Below, piece after piece: positions 1-11,880 of a DNA stretch of 64,000 nt. The DNA lies in assembly GCA_019454045.1 (NCBI GenBank), contig SKCR01033656.1:303170-367169 (forward strand), written 5' to 3'. Position 1 is the stretch's first letter. Each line of letters begins with the position of its first letter. Source of the stretch: Zanthoxylum bungeanum. Its lineage: Eukaryota > Streptophyta > Magnoliopsida > Sapindales > Rutaceae. Position numbers and translations under genes: made by a program. The notes below the pieces were generated by a model. It ran no database searches. It was not told the DNA's origin and saw only the letters and a list, made by a program, of their open reading frames with translations.

Positions 1-841
1 AGGATGGACTGTCCGACGCTGAAAAAGGAAAAAATGAAGGGACATGGGAAAGAGTATAAAAATAGTCAAAAGTGGCTTGAGGGGAAACAGAAGATTGTCG
101 AAGCTGGGCGTAATGAAGACCGGCGCACGAGTAAGAGGAAGTCAGCTCAATTTTGCCGAAGATAGGAAAATACGCTTTCAGCCAAAGCTGGACAATCCAT
201 AAAGGGCCAGAAGCAATGGCTGAGGACCCGGAGCGAAGCTGTTTTTGGAGGATGGCCAACCCCCTATACGTGGCAGCAAGGAAAAAGAAAGCCAAATCTA
301 GGCGACGACCATTCACAAGGTCAGAAGAGATGGGGAGATAACCCGCCGCGGGTTTCTGGCTGGGTGTGCAAATGATATACTTACACAGCCAGTAATGAAG
401 AAATGCCATTCGTTCCAACAGAGAAACTGACCCAGCCGTCTTTGAATAGGCACGAAGAAGAGAGGAGTACGATGACAAAAAAGAAGGGTCCATCTTAGGA
501 GGAGGGAAATGAAACAGTGTAGAGGCCGATATGGTCGCTCCAAGGGGGGACAACCCAGTTAGGGCACTAACATCGCGAAGGGTGATGGTGAATGGCCCGA
601 CGGGAAAGACAAACACGTTATAATCAGATGACCAGAAAAGTAAAGAGAAAAGGAATAGGCTGCGATCAAAAGCCGACAGGTTCAAGGAAAGCTCGATAAG
701 GGGAAGGAGGCGGTGCGTATCCAAGAATGATTGGGTATCCTCATGTGATAGCATACGTTTATACCAGACTTCAAAAGCGCTGTCGGGTCTAGGCCAAGTC
801 CGAATTGGGTGGGCATAAGAGAGGGCAGAAAGATTAGCGGC
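1..841 (-). CDS. Plant mobile domain (PMD) protein, partial, antisense inside a gypsy element
   Basis: The minus strand is open from just after a stop at 844-842 to the window edge, about 280 codons, with the first Met at 754. Landmarks in order are WPRPDSAFEVWYKRM, FWSSDYNVFVFPVGPFTITL, RDVSALTGLSPLG, LERMAFLHYWLCKYIICTPS, YRGLAILQKQL and GPLWIVQLWLKAYFP. These match the PMD/aminotransferase-like fold shared by host MAIN-like proteins and by extra genes carried in some gypsy and MULE elements. An N-terminal piece starting MASSSSVPKT lies upstream at about 1059-877 in another frame, so the full-length gene is probably broken. The frame runs opposite to the downstream LTR. Whether it is expressed, or codes beyond the window edge, cannot be seen. 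Confidence 0.75.
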
Positions 842-2278
842 TCAGAAAATGGCAGGCCGGAGGAAGCAGGAAATTGCTAAGCCAACGGGTTTGTTGCAAT
901 GGCTTCGCCGTCTGTAAAAATATGACCGAGGGCGCACTGGGCGACCTCTTCATTCAGGGTATGAACGCCAAAAATGCCCACTGAATCAGACTCTAATGTC
1001 GTCTGATAATCGGCGGAAGTCGAAGCATCGGTTTTGGGGACTGAAGAAGAAGAAGCCATAGGGGAATGATAGTTCGAAATCACGAAGGAAGGCAAGGTTG
1101 TAAAAGAAAGAGAGCGAAGTTTGAAAACAGAGAAAAAAATGAAACCTTATAGCCAAACAAATGACAGGTGTCACGATAGGAATCGCCGAAAGGCAAAACG
1201 GCGGGAAAATAGAAAAGATGAAGTTTGCCCTAGACATGTGTTCAAATGCGATTTGCTGCGAGTGACGTGCTAGGAAAGGGAACACCGAAGCGACACCGAA
1301 ACGGCTCCTAAATAGGCCTCATGATGAAAAGTGGAAGAAAGGGTCACGCATTTATTGCAGATAAGATGGGTCTCAATAAAACTCCAAAGGGCGGCGCAAC
1401 AAATTAGGACGAAAGGCTCGTTCCCTCGCCCTACCTTCACAAATGCGGTCTCAATCCATTCGGCCAAACTCAAGGCTTTACCTTCGGCCTACAGAATTGG
1501 CCAATGACAACCGTCGGCATTACACACTACATAGATTATTGGCCAAGCCTCATCCATTATTGATACTGGTAATGGCGACAAAACTGATGTGATAGGATAG
1601 TCAGGCCACAGGCTCACTTTGGGCAGAGACAGACCTTGGATAGAAGACCTCCAACCGATCGCGTAACGCGTGGAAAGACCCTTCACGTGCCAACAGTACC
1701 CGTGTTTGAAACATGCGCAACAGGAAGAGCAAGAGGCAAATTGAAAAGCTGCTCACCATTTATTTAAAGACCGACCTACCTCACACCACCTCCAAGTTCA
1801 CCAATGTCAAGCAGAATCTCAAAAAATGAAGAAAAGAAGATCGTGGAATGTAATGAAGTTTAGGCCACCAAAAGTGAAGGTTCCTATGGAATAAGGTGTG
1901 AAATGGAATGTAAAAATATGCGCTAGCGGCCATTCACATGGAGTAAGGTGCAAAATGGAATGTAAGGATGTGGATGGACTATGTCCGTTAGCAACAATTG
2001 TCCGAGAACCTCGGTGCGGAAGGTACTGCATCCCCCAGGTGGTGAGTAGGTCACGCTCATTAGCAATGGCTTGCTTAAGCTTATCCACTCGGGGCATGCT
2101 GCTTACCTGGGAGTACGGGTTCTCTGGACTGAGGGACCAGCCATACGATGGGCTGGTCTTTCGAAGGGCGAGAGGGAATTGATGTCAGATGAACCCTCAA
2201 CTGGAGTCACGACCTTCCCTAAACGGGGGAAGCAATGACCAGCAAAGATCGCCTCCATCCCCTCCACGGTGATGTTTG
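187..2278. repeat. Tandem duplication, unit 1
   Basis: The block starts at GCTGGACAATCC and repeats almost base for base from 2279, where unit 2 begins GCTGGGCAATCT. The period is about 2,092 bp. Beyond the PMD part, 1100-2278 holds several minus-strand frames of 65-99 codons (for example 1270-1473 and 1489-1686) that I do not recognise. They recur in unit 2 with breaks, so they may be decayed coding or leader sequence of the retroelement. Confidence 0.9.
877..1095 (-). pseudogene. Probable N-terminal fragment of the PMD protein
   Basis: A 72-codon frame contains MASSSSVPKTDASTSADYQT, a Ser/Thr-rich start, followed by an acidic stretch with GIFGVHTLNEEV. It sits immediately upstream, on the minus strand, of the open PMD frame ending at 841, but in a different frame and behind a stop. 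The same segment recurs about 2.09 kb to the right (2966-3337), also open there. I infer that this is the start of the PMD gene, separated from the rest by a frameshift. An independent upstream ORF is the alternative. Confidence 0.45.
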
Positions 2279-2935
2279 GCTGGGCAATCTATAAAGGGCA
2301 AGAAGCAATGGCTGAGGACCCGGAGCGAAGCTATTTTTGGAGGATGGCCAACCCCCTATACGTGGCAGCAAGGAAAAAGGAAGCCAAATCTAGGCGATGA
2401 CCATTCGCAAGGTCAGAAGGGCTAGGGAGATAACCCGCCGCGGGTTTCTGGCTGGGTGTGCAAATGATATACTTACACAGCCAGTAATGAAGAAATGCCG
2501 TTCATTCCAACAGAAAAACTGACCCAGCCGTCTTTGAATAGACACGAAGAAGAGAGGAGTACGATGACAAATAAGAAGGGTCCATCTTAGGAGGAGGGAA
2601 GCGAAATAGTGTAGAGGCCGATATGGTGGCTCCAAGGGGGGACAACCCAGTTAGGGCACTAACATCGCGAAGGGTGATGGTGAATGGCTCGACGGGAAAG
2701 ACAAACACGTTATAATCAGATGACCAGAAAAGTCAAGAGATAGGGAATAGGCTACGATCAAAAGCCGGCAGGTTCAAGGAAAGCTCGATAAGGGGAAGGA
2801 GGCTGTTCGTATCCAAGAAGAACCGGGTATCCTCATGCGATAGCAGACGTTTATATCAGGCTTCAAAAGCGATGTCGGGTCTAGGCCAAGTCCGAATTGG
2901 GTGGGCATAAGAGAGGGTAGAAAGACTTAGCGGCT
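2279..2935 (-). pseudogene. PMD protein, duplicated and broken copy
   Basis: This duplicate of the 1-841 frame has the same landmarks: VFVFPVEPFTITLRDVSALT, then HYWLCKYIICTPSQKPAAGY. A TGA at 2504-2502 replaces the CGA (Arg) of unit 1, a CpG transition typical of methylated plant DNA. A second TGA lies upstream near 2737. At the left the frame runs into the duplication junction and loses everything after the GPLW motif region, so it cannot make a complete domain. Confidence 0.75.
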
Positions 2936-4318
2936 AAGAAAATGGAAGGCTGGAGGAAGTAGGAATTACTGAGCCAATGGGTTTGTTGTAATGGCTTCGG
3001 CGTCTGTAAACATATGACCGAGGGAACACTGGGTGACCTCTTCATTCAGGGTATGAACGCCAAAAATGCCCACTGAATCAGACTCTAATGCCGTCTGATA
3101 ATCGGCGGAAGTCGAAGCATCGATTTTGGGGACTAAAGAAGAAGAAGCCATAGGGGATTGATAGTTCGAAATCACGAAGGAAGGCAAGGTTGTAAAAGAA
3201 AGAGAGCAAAGTTTGAAAACGGAGAAAAAATGAAACCTTATAGCCAAACAAATGACAGGTTTCACGATAGGAATCGCCGAAAGTCGAAACGGCGGGAAAA
3301 TAGAAATGGATGAAGTTTGCCCTAGACAGGTGTTCAAATGCGATTTGCTGCGAGTGACGTGCTAGGAAAGGGAACACCGAAGCGACACCGAAACGGCTCC
3401 TGAATAGGCCTCATGATGAAATGTGGAAGAAAGGGTCACGCATTTATTGCAGATAAGATTGGTTTCAATGAAACTCCAAAGGGCGGCGCAATAAATTAGG
3501 ACGAAAGGCTCGTTCCCTCGCCCTACCTTCACAAATGCGGTCTCAATCCATTCGGCCAAACTCAAGGCTTTACCTTCGGCCTACAGAATCGGCCAATGAC
3601 AGCTGTCGGCATTACACACTACAAAGATTATTGCCCAAGCCTCATCCATTATTGATACTGGTAATGGTGACAAAACTGATGTGACAGGATAGTCAGGCCA
3701 CAGGCTCGCTTTGGGCAGAGAAAGACCTTGAGTAGAAGACCTCCAACCGATCGCGTAACGCGTAGAAGAGCAAGGGGCAAATTGAAAAGATGCTCACCAT
3801 TTATTTAAAGACCGACCTACCTCACACCACCACCAATTTCACCATAGTCAAGCAGGATCTCAAAAAATGAAGAAAAGAAGATCGTGGAAGGTAATGAAGT
3901 TTAGGCCACCAAAAGTGAAGGTTCCTATGGAATAAGGTGTGAAATGGAATGTAAAAAGGTGCGCTAGCGGCCATCCATACGAAGTAAGGTGTAAAATTGA
4001 ATGTAAGGATGTGGATGGACTATGTCCGTTAGCAACAATTGTCCGAGAACCTCGGTGCGGAAGGTACTGCATCCCCCAGGTGGTGAGTAGGTCACGCTCA
4101 TTAGCAATGGCTTTCTTAAGCTTATCCACTCGGTACATGCTACTTACCTGGGAGTACGGGTTCTCTGGACTGAGGGACCAGCCATACGATGGACTGGTCT
4201 TTCGAAGGGCGAGAGGGAATTGATGTCAGATGAACCCTCAACTGGAGTCACAACCTTCCCTAAACGGGGGAAGCAATGACCAGCAAAGATCGCCTCCATC
4301 CCCTCCACGGTGATGTTT
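2279..4318. repeat. Tandem duplication, unit 2
   Basis: This is the second copy of the 2.09-kb unit, ending at GATGTTT (4312-4318), exactly where unit 1 ends before its junction. It lacks about 53 bp around 3765, where unit 1 has a segment between ACGCGT and AGAGCAAG. Scattered substitutions, many of the CpG-to-TpG/CpA type, show that the duplication is not recent. The left junction falls inside the PMD frame, so this copy lacks the C-terminal part seen at 1-186. Confidence 0.9.
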
Positions 4319-4501
4319 TTTCCAGAAAGAAAGAACCAGATAGTTTGTCAGGCGGGAATGAAGAGCATCTACAGCAATAGTCGTGATTATCCAACTGAAT
4401 TTACCACAGACCAGGAGTGAAGGAAGAACGAACCACAACAAAAGATGAAATTCACCTCGATCGTTCCTCTCAGTTCAATCGAGGTAAATTTGGGGGACAA
4501 T
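4319..4501 (+). other. Gypsy internal 3' end with polypurine tract
   Basis: This is unduplicated sequence between the tandem units and the LTR. It ends in a purine-rich stretch, AAATTTGGGGGA at about 4487-4498, directly before TGTTGGCC. That is the position and polarity of a plus-strand polypurine tract priming a 3' LTR, so the gypsy element reads left to right, opposite to the PMD frame. Confidence 0.6.
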
Positions 4502-5008
4502 TGTTGGCCGATAAAATCCCCGCAGGACGAATTCGTCCTAGAACGAGAAGAGGAGCGAAAAGAAGAAGGGCAATAGGTGAAGAATGACAAAAGACTTAGA
4601 GCGATCGAGCCAATCACCAGAACGAAAACGTGCGATACAGTTATCTTCATTACCAAAGCGGTTGAGCGGTTATTCCTCCACGATCAGGCAGTTAAGGAAC
4701 ACGACCCAGCAGTTACAAGTACCACTCAGAAATGTAGGAAAAGAATATGGAACTGCTTAAATCGGTTATCAAGCGGCACTATAAAAGCTCGCCTATCCCA
4801 AGAGGAATGGAGACAGAAAAATGAAGACTCAATCGAGCATATTTTATCTTTTTATTTCTTAGCTTGTAATTTAGGACTGTAACTTGTGTGCTTGTGCCCC
4901 TTGGAGGCTTATTCACTTGATTCAATACACCCCTTGCTGGGACTTTGTCTCAGGAGGTTTGAACCTTACACGCTCTTTTTCCCTGCAAGCGTAAAACCTG
5001 CGCAAACA
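4502..5008 (+). mobile_element. 3' LTR of a Ty3/gypsy element (507 bp)
   Basis: It begins TGTTGGCCGATAAAATCC and ends CGCAAACA, so it has TG...CA ends. A TATA box, CACTATAAAAGC, is at about 4777-4788 in plus orientation. It is preceded by the polypurine tract and followed at once by copia leader sequence (GTGAGAAGAG) that is also found at 16204 and 54912, which fixes the right boundary. The antisense PMD frame suggests a Tat-type gypsy lineage, but no pol is in the window to prove it. Confidence 0.7.
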
Positions 5009-6210
5009 GTGAGAAGAGAAATACAATGAGAAAAGAGATAATAGGCTGGACACGCAGGTCCAATTTAATAAATTTTAAATTTATTTCAACAATTTCCAAA
5101 ATTACACTCACTCTTCTAATATCCATCTGATATACATTATTCATACAATATATCCAAGTATTCACACAAAGCATGCTATTCAATCTAATCCAATTAATTA
5201 TTCCTTGAATTAATGACCATCCAATGTCCAAACAATGATTTGATTTGCGCGAGTCTAACTCGTTTACGAATAAATACTCAAAGTACGTATTCTTGAATTA
5301 TATCGAACTACAATTTCAAATCCAATTTAAATTGTATCCAATATTAATTCATGTTTAATTCCAAATTAAACAATTACACTTTCAATAGTGCCTTTAAGGA
5401 CTTGGATTCCAAATCCAATCCAATTGGGTCTTAAAGGCCCAATTAGCATCCAATACTATTCAATTAAAGTCTAATTGGCTTTCAGTTTATTCTTTAGGCA
5501 TGGACTTTGGCCATTATGGATCAAACCCAAAATGCCAAGGCCCAAGTTAGGAATCACCGTATGCCATAAAATCAATTTAGGCCCATTAGGTCCAATTAAT
5601 TTATTAAAGACCCAATTTCATATTTTGGACTTTATAGAAATGGTTTAGGCCCAAAAATGATCCAAGACCAAAATTTGGCTCAACCTAGCCCATTAGCCCA
5701 AATACAACAAATTAGATTAATATGTCATTCTAAATTACATATTAATCCATTTCAAGTGTAATTAACAAATTAAATAATTAATCTAGTATTTCCAAAATAC
5801 TAATTAATCTAATTAATCATGCTTAACATCTAATTTATGTCCAACACAAATTAATCAAAGTCAATCTTTCCAATATGCTTCATATCTCATGGTAATGGCA
5901 AAAAAATAACATCCAATTTGATTTCAATCCAATTAAATTTCAACATCTAAGATTCATTTCATGCCATTTAACATATCTAATTGTTAAAATTCAAAAAATC
6001 ACCATGAGCTACATCCAGGGTACCATTCGGCCAATGTGTGATTTTTGGGGAAAATTAATCCATTCAATTTTTCTTAAATACTAAGATGCATAATTCCAAT
6101 TCATCATCATCCAACCATAACCATACAATCAATTTAGGAAAATACATACTCCAAGCATAAAATCCCAAATTAAAGTTTATAACCCTATAATCCAAATCAA
6201 GTTAGATCTT
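5009..6210 (-). other. Copia 5' leader (between primer site and gag), element 0
   Basis: AT-rich sequence without usable frames. It matches 16204-17430 and 54912-56140, the leaders of two other copia elements here. Shared landmarks are GGCTGGACACGCAGGTCCAA, strings of GGCCCAATTAG, and the run-in to the primer site. It was cut off on the left by the gypsy element ending at 5008, so gag and pol of this copy lie outside the window or are lost. Confidence 0.7.
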
Positions 6211-6222
6211 GCTCTGATACCG
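6211..6222 (-). other. Primer-binding site, initiator tRNA-Met type
   Basis: The minus strand reads CGGTATCAGAGC, one mismatch from the standard plant copia site TGGTATCAGAGC. It lies one base from the LTR start at 6224. Confidence 0.75.
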
Positions 6223-6223
6223 T

Positions 6224-8154
6224 TGTTAGTGTCCTAGACATGCCATGGGAACTCTAAGCAGTTATTGTTTGAATTAATCAAGAAAGATGCGGAATACTTA
6301 CATTGATTTAGATGAGAAGTTTCAAAAAATTTCTTTGAAGATGGAAGCTCCAAGCCCTCTTTTAGTGTTTCTAACACTTGGGTGAGTCTCCTATCACCTT
6401 GTTTGACTCCTTAATGTGCTAGCATGCTTGAATTTTGTAACAAAAATCCATTGGAGAGAAGAGAAGCTCACGGCTTCATTAGGAAGAAGGAGAAAGTGAG
6501 TGTTGTGAATAGTAACAAGTTACACTTCCAAAGTCAACTAACCTTTTTTTATATTTAGGTTGTGTGTTGGATTTGGTTAGTGTGTTGTAAAAGAAATCCA
6601 AACATTACACTCAACAAATCAAATCCAAATCAAGCCTAACCACTTCCATCATTAGTCAAACAAGTGATGTAAGTGAAGTGGGTCTCACCACTTTTAAAAT
6701 CCAAATTTTAGTTGACTAAATCAATACGCAACTTCGCTCGGCCCGGGTTCGTTTAATTTTGAATAAAGGAATTTTTCATTGGGACATAATTCAATCCAAT
6801 TTAATTAAATAATAATGCCTAGCAATGTTATTACGAAAGTCACTTGCGAATTAATTCTAAATTAATTTGTTCACTTGAATTAAAATCCAATTTTAATTCC
6901 GCTTTGAAATCTAAATTCATTCAATATATCCAATATATTATTTTAGCCCAATTAAATAGTAAAATCCAATTTAACTATTAAATTTACTTTACCGATTAAT
7001 TCCAATTTAATCTCGTTCTCTCTTCTAGTGGAATTAATCCCAGATTAATTCGAGCCTTAATTAATCCTAGATTAATTTTCTCTCTCATAATTAATCCCAG
7101 ATTAATTCTGTTCGAGTCAATTATCATCGGTGAATCTTTGGAAGGCGACCTAAGAGATCCCTAGATATGTTGGTAGTGAATACGGTCATCAGACTATCCG
7201 AACACGTGTGTACCTTGTACCACGTTCTTACCGATTTACAAGATATGGTTGGCTTCTAGCAAAGCACCGTGCCTACCTAATTCTCCAGAAATATTCTTTT
7301 AAGGAATACATAATCTATATCAGGCGTAGTATACATAATATTACTTATTACGATCCAGTATTAGATGTCACATGCTAGGCCTAGGGCTTGAGTTTTTCTT
7401 CCCAGTACGAATCATATATCTAATTACTAGCAACTAGTTTCTTTATGATCGAAAAGTCATGACCTAGTCATACTTTCCCGATGGCTATAGCAGTATAAAG
7501 TACTAGTTTTGTATACTTGCGTGATCATCAGCTCCATATGACTGAATTGATACTTACTTCTTGACATCACACCCAAAACACTACGATTCTTAGAAAACCC
7601 AGAAGAGTGGTACACAAAACCTATTAAAGCCCCGGATGACCAAAACCAAAGTATACTGATTGTCGCAAGTATTAGCGATGCAAGTCTCAAGTTAGGACCA
7701 AATACACCTACCCTGATTCGGATTCCCATAGACAGATAGTCATACTACCAATGAGATTCTGAGGGGTCTATATAGAGCGAAGCTGTTCTCGTACCATCAG
7801 TAAACAAAACCTTCTACTTCTCTTGCATAAGTATCCAATACTTAAATATATGAGAACTATATCGTTAAGCTTCCATAACGCGCACAAGTTTAATACTAGC
7901 CTATTCCGTATTATCGATGTCAAGTCTCGATAATACTACGACTAGGGATATTTAATGATTAAACCTCTCGTGAATTAATACTGTCTCATATCTTATTAAT
8001 CTGATACTAATCATATGAACTTTATCATTTATATATCCAAGTAATCTAATTACAAATGATAAAAGAACAATTTTCTTTGTCACATAGTTAATTTTGTACA
8101 ATAACACCATGTTCTTTACAAAATAGTGATACTATGAGTCATAATTATCCAACA
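6224..8154 (-). mobile_element. Copia 5' LTR, element 0 (about 1.93 kb)
   Basis: On the plus strand it begins TGTTAGTGTCCTAGACATGC and ends ATTATCCAACA. It aligns along its length with the LTRs at 8319 and 17448. It contains three TTAATCCYAGATTAATT near-palindromes at about 7030-7110 and the block TCATCGGTGAATCTTTGG (7127) found in every family member. The primer site at its left edge makes it the 5' LTR of a minus-strand element. Confidence 0.85.
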
Positions 8155-8313
8155 GCTATGCGTCACGATGCTTGGAGTCTAGCATCGCGACGCTACTCCC
8201 ACTTAGTCAGAATCGTGACATAGTGTTTCTATCTGTTACGTGTCACAACGGTAGGAGTCTAGCTTCGCGACGTTAGCCCAAACCTCTAACTTCTCAAAAT
8301 AATGCTCAATGCA
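8155..8313. other. Spacer with paired GCGTCGCGACGC-like motifs
   Basis: A short stretch separates two copia elements. It holds two diverged copies of a unit made of a CGTCACGATG-like palindrome, GGAGTCTAGC, then a TCGCGACG palindrome, starting near 8160 and 8238. The same unit occurs in the Athila-type LTR near 62660, so this may be a relic of that family. Confidence 0.5.
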
Positions 8314-8318
8314 ATCCC
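8314..8318. repeat. Target-site duplication ATCCC, left copy
   Basis: ATCCC directly before the left LTR. It is repeated exactly after the right LTR at 18978-18982. Confidence 0.85.
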
Positions 8319-10246
8319 TATTAGTGTTCCTAGAACATGCCAAGGATCTAAAAAGCATGAAAATATGTGATAAAGATCATTATAAGTTGCGGAATATACT
8401 TACAATGAATAGATTGGAATTTAAAATTTTAAGAAGTGATCTCCAAGATCCAACCTTTCAATGTTGATTCCAAGCTTTGAGTTGTTTCCCTATCACTTTT
8501 GTTGATCTTTGAAGTGCTAGCTTTGAATGATTTTGCCACAAAATCAAAGAGAGGATAATGAGAAGCTCACGCCCAAAGTGATGAAGCTAGGGTTTGTGTT
8601 GTGTGATTTTTTACCAAATGAGAGAGAGAAGGCTTTTGGTGAAAACCAATTTACCCTTTTCACCTAAACAAGGTGGTTGGGTAAATGGTTTCACCAAAAC
8701 CATTCCAAGAGGGTTGGAAAAGTTGGTGGTTTGGCATAAATTCCAACCACTCTCCCAACTACCACACGTGAAGGCCCCATATTTTGAATTCAAATTTCAA
8801 ATGGTTTTTACGAATGTTTGCCGCGGCTTAGATCCGTTCAATCCAATTAAACGAATTTTCGTCGCTAAATAATTAAATCTCATTTAATTAAATAACGACG
8901 CCTCCTAAATTTATTACGAATGCCATTTTCGAATTAATTCTAAATTAATCTGTTCGCATGTATTAAAGTCCGACTTTAATTTCGTGTTGAAATCTAATTC
9001 CAATTAATATATCTGATATATTAGTTTTAGCCCATATCAATAAATTAAATAGAAAAATCAAATGTAACTATTAAATTTATTTTACCAATTAATTCCAAAT
9101 TAATCGCGCTCTCTCTCTTCCGAACACATTTAATCCCAGATTAAATAATGCCTCAATTAATCCTAGATTAATTTTCTCCCTCTTAATTAATACATGATTA
9201 ATTCTAATTTAAATCAACTGTCATCGGTGAATCTTTGGGAAGTGACCCAAGAGACCTCTGGATATGTTGGCAGTAAATCTGGTTATCAGACTATCCGATT
9301 AAGTGCATACCTCGTACTATGTGCTAATCGATTTACAAGACATGGTTGGCTTCTAGCAAGCACCGTGCCTACCCAATTCTCCAAAAATATTCTTACTGGA
9401 ATATACAATCTATGTTAGGCGTAGAATACGTAGTATTGCGTATAGTGATCTAGTATCTGATGTCTCATGCAAGGCCTGGGGCTGGAATAGTGTATGCCCC
9501 GTACGAAGCATATATTGGATCACAAGCAACTAGTCTCTTTAATCGGATAATCATGACGTTGTTATTTTATCCCGATGGTTGCAACACATTAGAGTACCAG
9601 TTGTGTATCCCTGCGTGATCATCATCTTCATATGACTAAATTGATACTTTCATCTTGACACCACATCCGATACTCTACGATTCTCAATAAGCCCAGAAGA
9701 GTCGTACACATAACCTGTTAAAGTCCCGGACGACCAAAACTAAAGCTTAATGATTGTCGCAAGTATTAGCGATGCAAGTCTTAGGTTAAGACCAAATACA
9801 CCTACCCTGATTCAGATTCCCATAGACATATTGTCATACAACCAATGGGATTCTGTGGGGTCTATCCGAAGCGAAACTGTTTCCGTACCATTGGTAAACA
9901 CAACCTCCCATCACACTTGCATAAATATCCAATACTTAAATATATGAGAACTATGTCGTTATGCTCCCACAACCCGCACAAGTGCAATACTAGTCTATTA
10001 CGCATTATCGATGTCCAGTCTCGATAATACTATGACTAGGGATATTTAATAATTAAACCTTAGTGGATTGTTACTATTTCATATCTTATAATCCGGAACT
10101 AATCATAAGGATTTTTATCACTTTATGTTTAAGTAATCCAACTACGAAATGATAAAATAGCAATTTCCATAGTCACATAGTTAATTTGTATAAAAAGCAT
10201 AATGTCTTTTACAAATAGTGAAGTTATGGGTCATAATTATCTAACA
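8319..10246 (-). mobile_element. 3' LTR of copia element 1 (1,928 bp)
   Basis: It starts TATTAGTGTTCC, with the first G of TGTTAG mutated to A, and ends ATTATCTAACA. It carries the full family layout, including the 8820-9230 segment that is missing from its partner LTR at 17448. Confidence 0.9.
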
Positions 10247-10259
10247 ATCTCCCACTTTT
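10247..10259 (-). other. Polypurine tract of copia element 1
   Basis: The minus strand reads AAAAGTGGGAGAT immediately before the 3' LTR start. It is the same as the tract at 39355-39365 before another LTR of this family. Confidence 0.75.
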
Positions 10260-10985
10260 CCTATAGCCAATCACTCAAGCATTTAACACCTGAACTATGT
10301 ACATGTCGCTCAAACTTTTGCTGTGAAATAACTTTCGTCAGTGGATTTGCAATATTGTCATCTGATGTGACCTTCTCGATCTTCATATCACCACGATGTA
10401 TGATCTCATGAATCAGTGGAATCGTTGGAGAACATGCTTGGATCATTGATGAGACCGCGGTTCCTCAACCTGCTCTATAGCCCCGTTATTATGACAATAC
10501 AATGGAACGGGCTCAGCTGCTAACGGAACTACTCCTAATCCAATTAGGAATTTACGGATCCAAACTGCCTCTTTTGCTGCTTCAGCTGCAGCAATGTACT
10601 CCGCTTCTATTGTTGAATCGGCAACAGTCTCTTACTTGGAAGATTTCTAGCTTACTGCTCCTTTGTTCAAATAAAACACGTACCCAGATTGTGACTTAGA
10701 GTCGTCTTTATCGGTTAGGAAACTTGCATCGGTATACCCAGTTAACTCAAGTTCTCCATCTCCATAGATTAAGAAGGCATCCTTAGTTCGTCTAAGATAC
10801 TTAAAGATATTCTTAACCGCCATCCAGTGACCATCACCTGGATCGGCCTGATAGAGACAACACATGCTCAAAGCATACGAGACATCAGGTCGCGTACATA
10901 TCATAGCATACATGATCGATCCGACTGCCAAAGCGAACGAGATCTGACTCATGTTGTCTCTCTCATCTTTAGTTTTAGGACACAT
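10249..10985 (-). pseudogene. Copia RT C-terminus and RNase H
   Basis: Two frames on the minus strand form this end of pol. The segment 10985-10647 includes SYALSMCCLYQADPG, YLRRTKDAFLIYG and ELELTGYTDASF, the RT thumb and first RNase H strand with its Asp. The segment 10446-10261 includes VTSDDNIANPLTKVISQQKF and VHSSGVKCLSDWL, the usual copia polyprotein end. The middle (about 10450-10640) has stops and shifts. It lies directly upstream of the polypurine tract. Confidence 0.85.
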
Positions 10986-11099
10986 GTCCTTAGATAGAGT
11001 GACATTGGCAACAGTCCCCTCATGGACTGCTCCATGTTGAATCGCTTCAACACTTTGTCAATGTACGTGCTCTGGGAGAGTCCAAACAGCTTTCTAGAT

Positions 11100-11880
11100 C
11101 AATCCTTATAGATCTTTATTCCTAGAATATAGGCCGTTTTCCCCAAATATTTCATTGAGAATTTTAATGAAAGCCAAGCTTTCACCGATTGTAGCATGGG
11201 AATGTCATTGCCATAAGCAATACATCATCAACATAAAGGACAATGAATGTCAGTGCGCTCCCACTAACCTTCTTATATACATAAGGGTCATCCACGTTTT
11301 GAATGAAATCATATTCTTTGATGATCTTATCAAAATGTTGGTTCCAAGAACGCGATGCTTGCTTCAATCCATAAATGGATCGATTTAACTTACAAACCTT
11401 GTTTGTAAGTTTTGGTGTGACAAAACCTTCAGGTTGTTGCATATAAACATCCTCCAAAATATTTCCGTTAATGAAAGCGGTTTTGACGTCTATCTGCCAT
11501 TTCTCGTAATCGAAATATGCAGTAATAGCAAGCATAATCTAAATGGATTTAATCATGGCAACTGGTGAAAATGTTTCATCGTAATCGACATCATGTCGTT
11601 GACGATAACCTTTCGCTACAAGCCTAGCTCTGTATGTTTGTATGTTGCCATCAATGTCGGTCTTCTTCTTGAAGATCCACTTGCAACCAATAGGCTTTAC
11701 GTCTTCTGGTGCATCAACCAGTGTCCAAACTTGGTTGGTGTACATGGAATCCATTTCGGACTTCATGGCTTCTTGCGATAAAGTGGAGTCGATATCTTGT
11801 ATCGCTTCCTCATACGTAGCTGGTTCGTCTTCCTCAATAAGATTGACATCCACATGAGGTGAGATCAGAAACCATACCTC
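11100..11880 (-). pseudogene. Copia reverse transcriptase
   Basis: The minus-strand frames 11853-11539 and 11535-11182 read as one RVT_2 domain. Landmarks are NQVWTLVDAPEDVKPIGCKW, ARLVAKGYRQ, DETFSPVAMIKSI, IDVKTAFINGNILEDVYMQQ, SIYGLKQASRSW and the catalytic LYVDDVLLM. A stop lies between them near 11537, and another ends the frame just after the catalytic motif. The catalytic YVDD is kept, but the gene is not intact. Confidence 0.9.

Noticed and set aside
1898..2182. 94-codon plus-strand ORF, repeated at 3939-4223
   Set aside because: Overlaps a minus-strand frame, has no recognisable motif, and its repetition is explained by the tandem duplication.
4577..4882. 101-codon plus-strand ORF
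   Set aside because: Lies across the U3/R region of the LTR 4502-5008 and contains its TATA box. No protein motif.
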